Shown here: piece by piece, positions 8,260 to 17,900 of the stretch
Layout of the letters: each line of letters begins with the position of its first letter
Position numbering within the stretch: the first letter of the stretch is position 1
Assembly (NCBI GenBank): GCA_900768015.1
Contig: CAAGBI010000026.1
Location: forward strand, 1-57,314
Direction of reading: 5' to 3'
Length of the DNA stretch: 57,314 nucleotides
DNA from: an uncultured Alistipes sp.
Lineage (GTDB): Bacteria > Bacteroidota > Bacteroidia > Bacteroidales > Rikenellaceae
Position numbers and translations under genes: made by a program
Notes under the pieces: generated by a model
Told to the model about the DNA's origin: nothing
The model's database searches: none
Seen by the model: only the letters and a program-made list of their open reading frames with translations

Positions 8260-10317
8260 CTACTCAATAAGCGAGATGCTGCGCTGGATAAACTCCGTGA
8301 GGTTCTTGCCCTTGAGCATGCCGTTTGACAACAGAGCAAGGTCGATAATCTGGCGTACCTTGTTATTAGCCTTGCCTATCTCCTCGAGGCGGCTATCGCG
8401 CTCCATACGAAGCTCGGTGATGCGCTTCGAGAGTGTCTCCTGCATATCGCGCTCCTCGGGTGTGAGCTCCTCGCTCTTCTTACCCTTGATGGTCTCCTCG
8501 AAGCGGTGCTCCTCCTGCTCGGCAGCGGTAATCTTCTTGCCCATGGTGCGGAGCTTGTCGCCATACTCGCGCTCCACCTCTCCAAGGATGTCGAGGACGA
8601 TGGGGTGATTGCCATTCACGGTGATGGTGAAGTTGTCGGGCATCTCACCATAGAAGCGGCTCATCTCGCCACCACTTGTCGCTGCCATATCCTTCATGCG
8701 GCGCATAAACTCGTTCTGCGTGATGACAACTGGGGCTGCATCCTTCGACATAGCCTCGAACGATACATGGTAGTGTATCTTGGCATCGGTAGGCATCTGG
8801 CTCTCGAACACGGGGCGCATGATCTCCTGCTGCTCCGATGACAACGACATCGCGGCACGCTCCTCCTTGCGGATGAGGTTTTCAACTACATCGCTATCCA
8901 CTCGCACGAAGCGCACCTTCTCGTTCTTCGACTCGTAGTACTGGATGTAGTGGCTGTCGAGCTGGCCATTCATCTCAAGGATGTCGTAGCCCTTAGCCTT
9001 GGCAGCCTCAACAAAGGCGTTCTTACCCTCCACATCGTCAACATAGAGGGCGATAGTGAAGCCATCCTTATCGGTCTGCGCCTCCTTAATCTTCTCGACA
9101 TACTCCGCGGGGGTGTAATATTTACCCTCTATGCTCTTGAGGAGCATGAAGTTAGCGGCCTTCTCGGCGAACTTCTCGTCGGTGAGGATGCCGTACTGGA
9201 TGAAGATTTTGAGGTCGTCCCACTTCTTCTCGTAGTCCTCGCGCATGGTATTAAAGAGCTCCTGAAGGCGGTCGGCAACCTTGCGGGTGATGTAGCTCGA
9301 AATCTTCTTCACATTAGCGTCGCTCTGCAAGTAGCTACGCGACACATTGAGCGGGATGTCGGGAGAGTCGATGACGCCGTGGAGGAGTGTTAAGTACTCG
9401 GGTACGATGCCCGTAACCTCGTCAGTAACAAAGACCTGGTTGCAGTAGAGCTGTATCTTGTTCTTCTGAATCTCGAAGTTGGAGTGCAACTTGGGGAAGT
9501 ATAGGATACCCGTGAGGTTGAAGGGGTAGTCGATGTTGAGGTGGATGTAGAACAGAGGCTCCTCACTCATGGGGTAGAGGTCGCTATAGAAGGCCTTATA
9601 CTGCTCCTCGCTTATCTCCGTGGGCTTGCGCATCCACAAGGGGTTGGTGTCGTTGATGATGTTCCACTCCTCGGTGTCGACATACTTGCCATCCTTCCAC
9701 TCCTGCTTCTTGCCAAAGGCGATGGCGATGGGTAGGAAGTGGCAGTACTTACGGAGCAACTTCGCTATCTCGGTGCGCTGGGCATACTCGGCACAATCCT
9801 CCGAGATGTGTAGCACGATGCGTGTGCCGCGGTCGAGCTTCTCCTCCATCTCCTCCATCTCGAACTCTGGCGAGCCGTTGCAGCTCCAGTGTACACTCTT
9901 GGCATCGCTCTTAAAGGACTGCGTGAATATCTCCACCTTGTCTGCCACCATGAACGACGAGTAGAAGCCGAGGCCGAAGTGACCGATGATAGCCTGGTCC
10001 TTGTACTTGGCCATGAACTCCTCGGCACCCGAGAAGGCAATCTGGTTGATGTAGCGATCTACCTCCTCCATGGTCATGCCGATGCCTCGGTCGGTGATGG
10101 TGAGTGTTTTTGACGCCTCATCCACAGCGACATGGATAGTGAGGTCGCCAAGCTCGCCCTCAGCCTCGCCCTTTGACGATAGGGTCTTGAGTTTCTGCGT
10201 GGCATCCACGGCGTTAGACACCAACTCGCGGAGGAAAATCTCGTGGTCGGAGTAGAGGAACTTCTTGATTACGGGGAAGATGTTTTCGGTTGTCACCCCA
10301 ATTTTACCATTTCTCAT
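8260..10317 (-). CDS. htpG: Molecular chaperone HtpG (Hsp90)
   Basis: Bacterial Hsp90, a dimeric ATP-driven cytoplasmic chaperone. The N-terminal GHKL ATPase domain is complete: FLRELVSNAVDATQK holds the catalytic glutamate and metal-binding asparagine, followed by the lid motif DRGIGM and the GHFGLGFYSSF segment. The middle domain contains the conserved PLNVSRSYLQ region, and the C-terminal dimerisation domain is present. The 685 residues exceed the E. coli protein (624) but are usual for Bacteroidetes. The gene is monocistronic. Its upstream region holds two overlapping palindromes (10403-10429) that may be the heat-shock operator; no consensus -7 box was found there. Confidence 0.98.
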   Translation of the reverse strand: MRNGKIGVTTENIFPVIKKFLYSDHEIFLRELVSNAVDATQKLKTLSSKGEAEGELGDLTIHVAVDEASKTLTITDRGIGMTMEEVDRYINQIAFSGAEEFMAKYKDQAIIGHFGLGFYSSFMVADKVEIFTQSFKSDAKSVHWSCNGSPEFEMEEMEEKLDRGTRIVLHISEDCAEYAQRTEIAKLLRKYCHFLPIAIAFGKKQEWKDGKYVDTEEWNIINDTNPLWMRKPTEISEEQYKAFYSDLYPMSEEPLFYIHLNIDYPFNLTGILYFPKLHSNFEIQKNKIQLYCNQVFVTDEVTGIVPEYLTLLHGVIDSPDIPLNVSRSYLQSDANVKKISSYITRKVADRLQELFNTMREDYEKKWDDLKIFIQYGILTDEKFAEKAANFMLLKSIEGKYYTPAEYVEKIKEAQTDKDGFTIALYVDDVEGKNAFVEAAKAKGYDILEMNGQLDSHYIQYYESKNEKVRFVRVDSDVVENLIRKEERAAMSLSSEQQEIMRPVFESQMPTDAKIHYHVSFEAMSKDAAPVVITQNEFMRRMKDMAATSGGEMSRFYGEMPDNFTITVNGNHPIVLDILGEVEREYGDKLRTMGKKITAAEQEEHRFEETIKGKKSEELTPEERDMQETLSKRITELRMERDSRLEEIGKANNKVRQIIDLALLSNGMLKGKNLTEFIQRSISLIE

Positions 10318-10402
10318 AGTCGTATTTTTATTTAATTAAGTCGAAAGTGTGGTTATGTTGTCGGTGAGTAGTTATGACAAACAGCGTGCCACCACCCCGC
10401 GA

Positions 10403-10429
10403 CTGACAAAATGGCAGACAGCATGACAG
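10403..10429. promoter_or_regulatory. Two overlapping palindromes upstream of htpG, putative operator
   Basis: CTGACAAAATGGCAG (10403-10417) and CAGACAGCATGACAG (10415-10429) each fit the pattern CTGNCANNNTGNCAG (the second with one mismatch) and share three bases, so their centres lie 12 bases apart. They sit about 90-110 bases before the htpG start codon in otherwise unstructured DNA. A dimeric repressor or activator site for heat-shock control is the natural reading, but it is an inference. Confidence 0.5.
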
Positions 10430-10591
10430 CGAGAGAGAGCGTGAGAGCGAAAGGAGGATAGCGCGAAACGAGGGTTGCCAAGGGGTAATAAGGCGTACAA
10501 AAAAAGAGAAACAAGTTTATTTTTCTTGCTTCTCTCTTGATTATCTGCGCATTAGCCGACAATAATAACTCTAAAGTATCACTTTATGATT

Positions 10592-10924
10592 TTATCTTAT
10601 TTTGATTATGTCGATTTTCATTGGACAATCGTTCTCGTCATCCCAATGGCGTATATCGTATAGTTCGAACATAAGTCGTAAACCAAGTATGATGACCGAA
10701 AAGTGAAAACCAGCGTGGTCGCATCTACGAGATAAGTTTATGTGAAATCCCATTACCCCAAAGGCATCAAAGTATAGGTTTATACTATTATTATAAATAT
10801 GGAACTCTTGTTCAAATACAAAGTGAGGTGTAGTTATATCTGTCTGAATCTCTACCACCTTGTATCTTGATACACGCGTTGACCAGATTCTACATATTTT
10901 CTTTAATATCTTTTGTATTTTCAT
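10592..10924 (-). CDS. Hypothetical protein in an AT-rich island
   Basis: A 110-residue protein that I do not recognise. The N-terminus is basic (MKIQKILKKICR); the rest is rich in aromatic residues and histidine, with a C-terminal stretch FELYDIRHWDDENDCP. No signal peptide, membrane helix or metal motif is evident. Its ATG lies inside the end of the preceding gene (35-base overlap), suggesting translational coupling. Base and codon use are clearly more AT-rich than the genes on either side, a sign of transfer. It could be a cargo gene of a vanished mobile element; no element borders are visible. Confidence 0.55.
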   Translation of the reverse strand: MKIQKILKKICRIWSTRVSRYKVVEIQTDITTPHFVFEQEFHIYNNSINLYFDAFGVMGFHINLSRRCDHAGFHFSVIILGLRLMFELYDIRHWDDENDCPMKIDIIKIR

Positions 10925-11498
10925 AACTTACATTCAACTTGCTAAATTTCCACCCACTATCCACAGCTCTCAACTCACGATACATTTGGTATATCTTACC
11001 ATCATAATTCACTCCAACAAGTATCGGTTTAGCATATCTATATGCTTTTCCGCCTACACGAACTACAACTGGGCGAATACAATGATACTGCAGTTTGTCG
11101 ATACTAAAATCGGAGTCTATATCTATCTCACATTTGTATCTGCCATGTCCAGTACGAAGGCAACCACTCCAATCTAATGATTTCGTGGTTGTCCTCTCCT
11201 CATCAAGTATAAACTCTGCAGGGGTGCAGACTATTTGGTTGCTATTAGCGATAATATGTGCTCCATTAAACTCAATGTCAAGTGGATAATAACCTTGTGT
11301 GTTAAATATAATTCCACCACACAAAAAGTCGTGTGTTATAACTCCATACCCATCCTTTGCTCTAATATGTATGCTATCTCCCGAAATTCGCAGAATAGCC
11401 TTACCCTCCTCAATCGCCTTTGCTTCGGCATCGGCTATATTCTGCTCCACAAAATCATCTAATGACTTTAGTGGCTCTATAAAAATCTTACGACACAT
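10890..11498 (-). CDS. Hypothetical protein in an AT-rich island
   Basis: A protein of about 202 residues without a recognised family. It begins with a short charged helix (CRKIFIEPLKSLDDFVEQ), followed by an apparently all-beta region with repeated hydrophobic strands such as KAILRISGDSIHIR and a C-terminal segment KAYRYAKPILVGVNYDGKIY. No signal peptide is seen. I start it at the ATG at 11498; a GTG six codons earlier is in frame. It overlaps the next gene by 35 bases. Both differ from their neighbours in base composition. The two probably form a transferred unit. Confidence 0.6.
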   Translation of the reverse strand: MCRKIFIEPLKSLDDFVEQNIADAEAKAIEEGKAILRISGDSIHIRAKDGYGVITHDFLCGGIIFNTQGYYPLDIEFNGAHIIANSNQIVCTPAEFILDEERTTTKSLDWSGCLRTGHGRYKCEIDIDSDFSIDKLQYHCIRPVVVRVGGKAYRYAKPILVGVNYDGKIYQMYRELRAVDSGWKFSKLNVSYENTKDIKENM

Positions 11499-11740
11499 AA
11501 TCACTATTATAACCACTTACCATTATTACCACCACGCAGATAGAAGCTGCCAACGGGAAATTGCGACTGAATTTTTGCCATACTGCTTTTTCAAGTTAAA
11601 CTGTAAATTACGGATAATTATATATAACAAAAAAGACTGAAAAATTCAGTAAAAACTGTATTTATTTTATGGAACTTTTGAGAATAGTTATGTGGTAACT
11701 AATGGGTAACTTATGTTACTTTTTAATACTGAAAAGGTAT

Positions 11741-11780
11741 AAAAAATAAGGGTTTAGCTAACAAAAGTTAACCAAACCCT
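11741..11780 (-). terminator. Terminator downstream of the DUF2795 gene
   Basis: An imperfect inverted repeat (about 11749-11760 with 11769-11780, AGGGTTT and AAACCCT at the ends) is followed in the minus direction by TATTTTTTAT. The remainder of 11517-11816 is AT-rich and holds no gene that I can support. Confidence 0.6.
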
Positions 11781-11816
11781 AACGGTTAAAGGATTGTAAA
11801 TAAACCCTTTATGTCA

Positions 11817-12038
11817 CTAATACTCCTCCTCGTTAAAGAAGAAGTCATCCTTTGAGGGGTAGTCGGGCCAGATGTCCTCGATACTCTCGTAGATGTCACC
11901 CTCGTCCTCAATCTCCTGAAGGTTCTCCAAGACCTCAAGGGGTGCGCCCGAACGAACAGCATAGTCGATAAGCTCCTCCTTTGTTGCGGGCCATGGTGCA
12001 TCCTCCAACTTCGATGCAAGCTCCAATGTCCAATACAT
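11817..12038 (-). CDS. DUF2795 domain-containing protein
   Basis: A small acidic protein of 73 residues. The first 45 residues (MYWTLELASKLEDAPWPATK, then an Ala-Pro-Leu-Glu stretch) match the DUF2795 family as I know it: a compact helical domain found in many Bacteroidetes and Actinobacteria, with no established function. The last 25 residues are strongly acidic (Asp/Glu/Phe-rich), ending FFFNEEEY. There are no membrane or catalytic features. It has its own likely promoter (12105-12133) and terminator, so it is a single-gene unit. Such short acidic proteins are often abundant cytosolic proteins; that is speculation here. Confidence 0.85.
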   Translation of the reverse strand: MYWTLELASKLEDAPWPATKEELIDYAVRSGAPLEVLENLQEIEDEGDIYESIEDIWPDYPSKDDFFFNEEEY

Positions 12039-12104
12039 AGTGTTATACCTTTTTTTAAGTTAATATCTTCTGTCATAAACGGCCATTACGCCCCGTTTAG
12101 CGTG

Positions 12105-12133
12105 CAAATGTATAAAAAATTTTATATTTGCAA
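12105..12133 (-). promoter_or_regulatory. Promoter of the DUF2795 gene
   Basis: Read on the minus strand, TACATTTG (12112-12105) fits the -7 consensus, with a TTG element (12133-12131) 18 bases upstream, slightly short of the usual 19-21. It lies about 67 bases before the start codon. Confidence 0.6.
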
Positions 12134-12188
12134 GAGCATAGGTCTAAAATATTGGGAATTATCCACTTTAGGCATACCGAAGCGAAGT

Positions 12189-12287
12189 GTCATTCTGAGT
12201 GTAACGAAGAATCTCCTCGAAGCCGGCAAGAGGCTGCGCACATAGAGCATAGCCAGCGAGGGGATGCTTCGCGTTGCTCAGCATGAC
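12189..12287. repeat. Palindromic GTCAT...ATGAC repeat
   Basis: It begins GTCATTCTGAGTGTAACG and ends TTGCTCAGCATGAC. It is the same family as 4749-4839, 6932-7030 and 19281-19377, with matching sub-motifs GAATCTCCTCGAAGCC and GAGGGGATGCTTCG. It lies immediately downstream of the adenosyltransferase gene and its AATTAG-type repeat. Confidence 0.75.
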
Positions 12288-12299
12288 AACACGGGCGTC

Positions 12300-12334
12300 A
12301 TTACTAATTCCTAATTCCTCATTACTAATTATTA
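12300..12334. repeat. AATTAG-type tandem repeat at the adenosyltransferase stop codon
   Basis: Four to five degenerate copies of CTAATTN/ACTAATT run into the TAA stop (12332-12334, minus) of the adenosyltransferase gene, as at dxr and at 29088. Confidence 0.6.
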
Positions 12335-12883
12335 TGGTATCCACAAGCGCTCCTCGACCTTTAGGCGCTCCGTAACCACGCGGCCAAGCGTGTAGAGGTA
12401 GTCCGAAAGGCGGTTTAGGTACTTCAGCGCTGCGGCATCTACCTCAGCAACCTCCTGAGCACGCAAGGCAGCACGCTCAGCCCTACGGCACACCGTGCGG
12501 CACACATGACACAACGACACGGCCCTATGTCCTCCAGGGATGGTGAACTTCGTGATGGCGGGTATCTCCGCCTGCATGGCGTCAATCAAGGCCTCGAGCT
12601 CGGCGATGCGCTCCTCGGCGATGGGGGCTACCTTACCCTCGCCACCCTTGCCCACGGCGAAGAGTGCCGAGACGGTCATAAGCTGCGACTCTATGCGCTG
12701 CAGAGGCTCGACAAAGGCTGCAGTGCGCGCATCCTCCGTAAGGGTGTCGGTCATGAGTGCCACGAAGGCCATAAGTTCATCCACGGTGCCATAGGCCTCG
12801 ACGCGGGGGTCGCACTTCGAGACGCGCTCGCCACCAATAAGCGAGGTTGTACCGCCGTCTCCTGTTTTTGTATATATCTTCAT
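12332..12883 (-). CDS. Cob(I)yrinic acid a,c-diamide adenosyltransferase, PduO type
   Basis: Transfers the adenosyl group of ATP to cob(I)alamin or cob(I)inamide, giving the coenzyme form of vitamin B12. At 183 residues it is a normal single-domain PduO-type protein. The N-terminal ATP-binding loop YTKTGDGGTTSLIGGERV and the conserved EAYGTVDEL helix are present, as is the C-terminal signature RTVCRRAER, which forms the ATP and cobalamin site in this trimeric family. It follows the HSPYVY gene after 21 bases and is probably the last gene of a three-gene minus-strand unit starting with the flavoprotein at 14679. No cobalamin riboswitch is visible. Confidence 0.95.
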   Translation of the reverse strand: MKIYTKTGDGGTTSLIGGERVSKCDPRVEAYGTVDELMAFVALMTDTLTEDARTAAFVEPLQRIESQLMTVSALFAVGKGGEGKVAPIAEERIAELEALIDAMQAEIPAITKFTIPGGHRAVSLCHVCRTVCRRAERAALRAQEVAEVDAAALKYLNRLSDYLYTLGRVVTERLKVEERLWIP

Positions 12884-12904
12884 AACGCGCTTTGTTTTAG
12901 ACTA

Positions 12905-13417
12905 TTACAACACGAATACCTGTTTAGGTAAGTGGTTGTTAAACACAAGTAAGTAGGCTCTATTATCCACCGTTGTCGAGGGGTGGCGCTCCACGATGCC
13001 ACGGCACACCTCCCAGCGGTTAGCGTTGTTGTAGGGGTCGAGGATGCAGAGGGTCAGCCTATGCTCGCGGGCGTAGTCCACATAGGGTTGCAGTTGGTCA
13101 TACGCCGTTGCCATGGTGCAGACGATAAAGTCGCACTCCGCCATCCTATCAATGCTCCACGCTTCGTAGCCGCAGTGGGCGACGAGGTTTTGCAGCTGCA
13201 CGCACCTACGCTCAGCGATGCCACGCTCCTTGAGGGCAGCGTAGAGGTCGCAACGCTCGCTCTGCAACCTACTCTGCATAAAGACCTTACGCACGATGTT
13301 GTAGACATATGGCGAGTGTACGCCATGGCCTCTAAAGTGGCGTGCGCGCTTAAGGCGCGAGGAGAGGTGCGTGAGGCCATAGAGCCTCGCTTTGAGTGTG
13401 CGTCCCGACTTCTTCAT
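12905..13417 (-). CDS. Small HSPYVY-motif protein, possibly a degenerate methyltransferase
   Basis: A 170-residue basic protein. Its N-terminus (ARHFRGHGVHSPYVYNIVRKV) carries the HGVHSPF/YVY motif that I associate with a Bacteroidetes family of putative class I SAM-dependent methyltransferases. Those proteins are usually about 230-260 residues, and the glycine-rich SAM loop expected in the middle is not evident here, so this is probably a shortened or inactive member. The second half has Rossmann-like strands (DFIVCTMATAYD, LCILDPYNN). It lies between the flavoprotein (11-base gap) and the adenosyltransferase genes, likely in one transcript. Confidence 0.7.
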   Translation of the reverse strand: MKKSGRTLKARLYGLTHLSSRLKRARHFRGHGVHSPYVYNIVRKVFMQSRLQSERCDLYAALKERGIAERRCVQLQNLVAHCGYEAWSIDRMAECDFIVCTMATAYDQLQPYVDYAREHRLTLCILDPYNNANRWEVCRGIVERHPSTTVDNRAYLLVFNNHLPKQVFVL

Positions 13418-13428
13418 AGTGGTACTGA

Positions 13429-14679
13429 TTACTTTTTGAGTTGTCCCGCGAGGCGGCCCGTAGAGAAGGCTATCTGCATGTTGTAGCCACCCGTGTTGGC
13501 ATCGAGGTCAAGCACCTCACCCGCAAAGTATAATCCTTTGACTTTCAACGACTCCATGGTGTATTTATTCACCTCGTCGCACGCCACGCCACCCGCCGTG
13601 ACGATAGCAAACTGGAAGGGGGCGTAGTCCGAAATGGGGAATGCCATGCCCTTCAATATCTTCACGAGGCGCATCTTCTCGGCCTCCGAGAGTTTGCTCA
13701 CATAGGTCTTAGAGTGGAAGTCCACCTCCTTAGCCAGGGGCACAACCAACTGCTTGGGCACAAGCTTACGCAGCAACTCCGAGAAGAACTCCGAGGGCTG
13801 CATCTCGGCAATCTCCCTGTCGATACGCGCAAGGAGCGTCTCTTCATCCAACGCGGGCTTGAGGTCGACGATAATCTTCACGCGCTTCTCGTCGATGATG
13901 GCATCCACAGCGTCGCGGCTCATGCGCAGCGCCACGGCACCCTCAATGCCGCGCTCCGAGAAGCCCAACTCGCCAAACTCCTCCTGCACGAGTTCGTTGT
14001 CGACATAGAGTTTCGCACCTACATTCTTGAGTAACAAGCCGTTGAGGTATTCGCGCTGGGGATGTGATGTCTGAAGGGGTGTGAGCGAGGGGCGCACGGG
14101 CTCGATGTTGTGCCCCACCGATGCGGCAAACTCATAGCCGTCACCCGTAGAGCCAGTCGAGGGGTAGCTAACGCCGCCCGTAGCCACGATGACATGCTCG
14201 GCCTCCTCACGGCGCTCGAAGCCGCGCGAGTTGCGATAGCGCACACCCGTAACCTTGCCACCCATGGTCTCGATGGCCGTAACTTGGGTCTTATACACAA
14301 TTTTCACGCCCTTATCCTCGCAGAAGTCGACCAATGCATTGGCTATATCCCACGCCTTGCCGCTCTTGGGGAAGACGCGCTCGCCACGCTCTGTCTCGAG
14401 CTTGACGCCTATGCGCTCGAAGAACTTTATTGTTGCGCGGTTATTGAACTCGGCGAAGGCAACCGAGAAGAAGTCGGCATTTGTGCGCACCTTCTCGAGG
14501 AACTCCTCAGCGGGGCGCGCATTTGTGAGGTTGCAACGACCCTTACCCGTGATGCGAATCTTACGACCCGCCTTCTCCATCTTCTCCATAAGGAGCACCG
14601 AGCGACCGCTCATGGCAGCAGTGCCCGCAGCCATAAGGCCTGCAGCACCCGCGCCTATAACTATAACATCGTATGCCAT
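13429..14679 (-). CDS. NAD(P)/FAD-dependent oxidoreductase, HI0933/BaiN family
   Basis: A flavoprotein of 416 residues. The N-terminal dinucleotide-binding motif is VIVIGAGAAGLMAAGTAA (5-22), followed by the family hallmark GRKIRITGKGRCNLTN (about 38-53). The second FAD motif AGEVLDLDANTGGYNMQ is at the C-terminus. Related proteins include HI0933, YhiN and the BaiN enzyme of bile-acid 7-dehydroxylating clostridia, but most family members have no known substrate; there is no bile-acid context here, so BaiN activity should not be assumed. It probably heads the transcript with the HSPYVY and adenosyltransferase genes. A -7-like CAAAGATA box is at 14732-14739 without a clear partner. Confidence 0.93.
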   Translation of the reverse strand: MAYDVIVIGAGAAGLMAAGTAAMSGRSVLLMEKMEKAGRKIRITGKGRCNLTNARPAEEFLEKVRTNADFFSVAFAEFNNRATIKFFERIGVKLETERGERVFPKSGKAWDIANALVDFCEDKGVKIVYKTQVTAIETMGGKVTGVRYRNSRGFERREEAEHVIVATGGVSYPSTGSTGDGYEFAASVGHNIEPVRPSLTPLQTSHPQREYLNGLLLKNVGAKLYVDNELVQEEFGELGFSERGIEGAVALRMSRDAVDAIIDEKRVKIIVDLKPALDEETLLARIDREIAEMQPSEFFSELLRKLVPKQLVVPLAKEVDFHSKTYVSKLSEAEKMRLVKILKGMAFPISDYAPFQFAIVTAGGVACDEVNKYTMESLKVKGLYFAGEVLDLDANTGGYNMQIAFSTGRLAGQLKK

Positions 14680-14886
14680 ATAGGGATGTTCTACAAATTA
14701 GTAAAAAGTATTCGCTAAGAGTTTAATTAGGCAAAGATACAAAAAATAATTAGTAATTAGAAATTAGTGGTTAGTAATTTTAATTTTTCGCATAAAAGAG
14801 AGAAGTCGCGGGCAACAGCCAATAGTATCACACTCTTCGTTTCTTCAGTCTCTTTTAGCCCGCGCGGCTCTTTTTTCGCTTTGCGC

Positions 14887-14917
14887 TTGCTTTCTTGGGC
14901 AAATATTATTATATTTG
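14887..14917 (+). promoter_or_regulatory. Promoter of the DUF2723 gene
   Basis: TTG (14887-14889), a 20-base spacer and TATATTTG (14910-14917), 37 bases before the start codon. The rest of the 14680-14954 gap holds an AATTAG-rich stretch (about 14748-14780) and an imperfect GTCGCGGGC/GCCCGCG inverted repeat. Confidence 0.75.
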
Positions 14918-14954
14918 CGGGTTAATTGCACCGAATAAGTAAAAAGACTACAAT

Positions 14955-17900
14955 ATGAAAAATTTCAAACTGTGGAATAACATCATGGGATGGGCGGTTT
15001 TTGCTGCGGCAACAATCTCCTATCTCCTGACCATGGAGCCCACGACAAGCATGTGGGACTGCAGCGAGTTTATCGCGACATCGTATAAGCTCGAGGTGGG
15101 CCACCCCCCTGGAGCACCCCTCTTCATGCTCCTTGCTCGCGTGGCATCGCTCTTCGCATCGTCACCCGAGGATGTCCCCGCAATGATTAACGGCATGAAC
15201 TGCATAGCCTCGGGCCTCTGCATCATGTTCCTCTTCTGGACCATCACCCACCTTGTGCGCCGCATCGTGCACCGCGAGGGCGAGGATATGCCTCTCTTTA
15301 AGAGCCTGCTCATCATAGGCTCGGGAGCCATTGGCGCCATGGCCTACGCCTACACCGACACCTTCTGGTTCTCGGCTGTCGAGGGCGAGGTGTACGCTCT
15401 GTCGTCGATGTTTACAGCGCTTGTAGTGTGGCTCATGCTCAAGTGGGAGGAGAATGCCGCGAGACCCACGGCGATGCGCTGGATAGTGCTTATCGCCTAC
15501 CTCATGGGCCTCTCTATCGGTGTCCACATCCTCAACCTGTTGACCATCCCCGCGCTGGTTATGATATGGTTCTTCCGCCGCTACGAGATGACAGACCCCA
15601 AGCGCTACATCCTTATGATGCTGGCTGCGTTGGTGGTGTCGTTCCTTATCCTGGGAGCTATAAATGGCATCATCATACCCTACACCGTGGCCCTCGGTGC
15701 TGCGGTGGATACCTTCGCGGTGAACAAGTTGGGTATGCCCGTAAATGCGGGTATGCTCATCTTTGTTGTCGTCGTCTTTGCTGCGCTTGCCGCGCTTGTG
15801 TGGTTCACGCATAGCCGCCGCTACCGCATCCTCAATGGCGTTGTTTTGGCCGTTACGGTCATCCTTGTTGGTTTCGGCTCATATGCCGCAGTAGCGATTC
15901 GTGCTAATGCTAACCCACCAATGAACTCGAACAACCCCTCGAACCCACACGCCTTGTTGAGCCTCTTGAACCGCGACCAGTATGGCAACCGCCCCCTTGT
16001 GTATGGTCCCTACTACTCGGCAGTGCCCACACCCATGGTCGAGGCAAACCCCGACCTCACCTCGGATGACCAGTATATCCCCACGGGCGAGTTCAAGTCC
16101 AAGACCATGACATGGCTCAACCCCGACACGGGCAAGTACGAGGAGCGCGAGATATTCGACGACTATGTCTACCCCAGCGAGGCGAACTCCCTCTTCCCAC
16201 GCATGTGGTGGCACAGCCGCGCCAAGCAGTATGAGGCGCAGTGGGTATCGCTCGAGGATGGCCACCCCACGAAGCGCGTGAGCGACGATGCGGGTAACAC
16301 ATGGTACGAGCCTACAAAGGGTGAGGACATCGCCTACTTCCTCGACTACCAGATGGGCGACATGTTCGTGCGCTACTTCATGTGGAACTTCGTGGGCCGT
16401 CAGGATGACATACAGCTTACGACCGATGCCCAGAATGGCATCTACCTCCACGGCGGCTGGCTCTCGGGCATCGACTTCGTGGACAAGTACTTCACGGGGC
16501 CTACGGACAACATCCCCTCGGAGCAGCGTAACAACCCCTCGCGCAACACCTACTTCTTCCTGCCCCTCTTGCTCGGTCTCCTGGGCATCATCTATCAGAT
16601 GTCGAGCGACTGGCGCAACTTCATCATCGTGGCACTGCTCTATGTGATGATGGGCATCGCCCTTGTTGTCTACTTCAACACCGCACCTGGTGAGCCCCGT
16701 GAGCGTGACTATGTATATGCAGGTGCCTTCTACGCCTTCTCTATCTGGATAGGCCTCGGCGCTGCAGCCATGGGCCATATGCTCGGCACACTGTTCGGCA
16801 ATAGGGCCGCCAAGCGCGCTACCCTCACTACCGTTGGTGTCGCCGTGGGCTTGTTGCTCTCGTCGAGTGTCCCCGTTGTTCTGGCTACGGAGAACTGGGA
16901 CGACCACGACCGCTCCGACCGCTACTATACGCGCGACCTCGGCCTTAACTACCTAAACACCGCGCCCCGCAACGCCATCTTCCTCAACTTTGGCGATAAC
17001 GACACCTTCCCCATCTGGTACTGCCAGGAGGTTGAGGGCGTGCGCCCCGATGTGCGCGTTATGAACACCTCATACCTCGGTGGCGAGTGGTATGTCGACG
17101 AGATGAAGCTCGCGGCAAACGATGCCGATGGCGTGCCCTTCACCATCCCCTCTACGAAGTATAGCTTCGTGAACGACTATGTCATCGTGGCAGAGCCCAT
17201 CGACCTACTCATGGGCGAGGGTAACACATCTATGCGTGCCGCCGTACGCCATATCCTCAACGAGAAGAGCTATACCATCTATATGCCCGACACGGGTACG
17301 GAGGAGGAGGTAACATTCGACTACCTCGAGAACCTCTACTACCAGGCACAGCAGATATTCCAGGAGTATGACAGCGATGAGTTCTACGCCTACCTCACAG
17401 GCGATGTCGAGGTTCCAGCATCTCAGCGTCAGGCCTTCGCCGAGTATCAGTTTGCGCTGCTCATCCTCGAGGAGGTGGAGTACAACGCTGAGTTTTTGAA
17501 GGATGTGCGCACGGTGGATGAGTACGAGCGCAAGTACCGCAAGTTGGCAAACGCCGACATCTACCTTAAGGATGCCATCCGCCTCTTTGTTCACGATGGT
17601 GCAAGCAGCGACCGCAACGCCGCCCCCGAGGAGCGTGCGCTGCTCTTGGTCATCAACAACAATGTCATGCGCATCGTCGATAGCGATCGCGAGATAGCCC
17701 CCGAGGAGCGTGGCGCCGACTTCGAGATTATGGGACGCATAAACCCCAAGGCCGACAGCTTCTTCGATGGCACAGCGTGCGACTACATCATCGCCGCGAA
17801 GAACTACCGCATACCCGTGGATAAGGATGCCGCCATCGCCGCAGGCATCGTCTCGGAGGCTGAGCGCGACCGTATGCTCGACGAGATAAGCATCACCATC

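Noticed and set aside
10353..10562. A 69-residue minus-strand frame upstream of htpG
   Set aside because: It covers the palindromes upstream of htpG, has no recognisable features and is better explained as non-coding.
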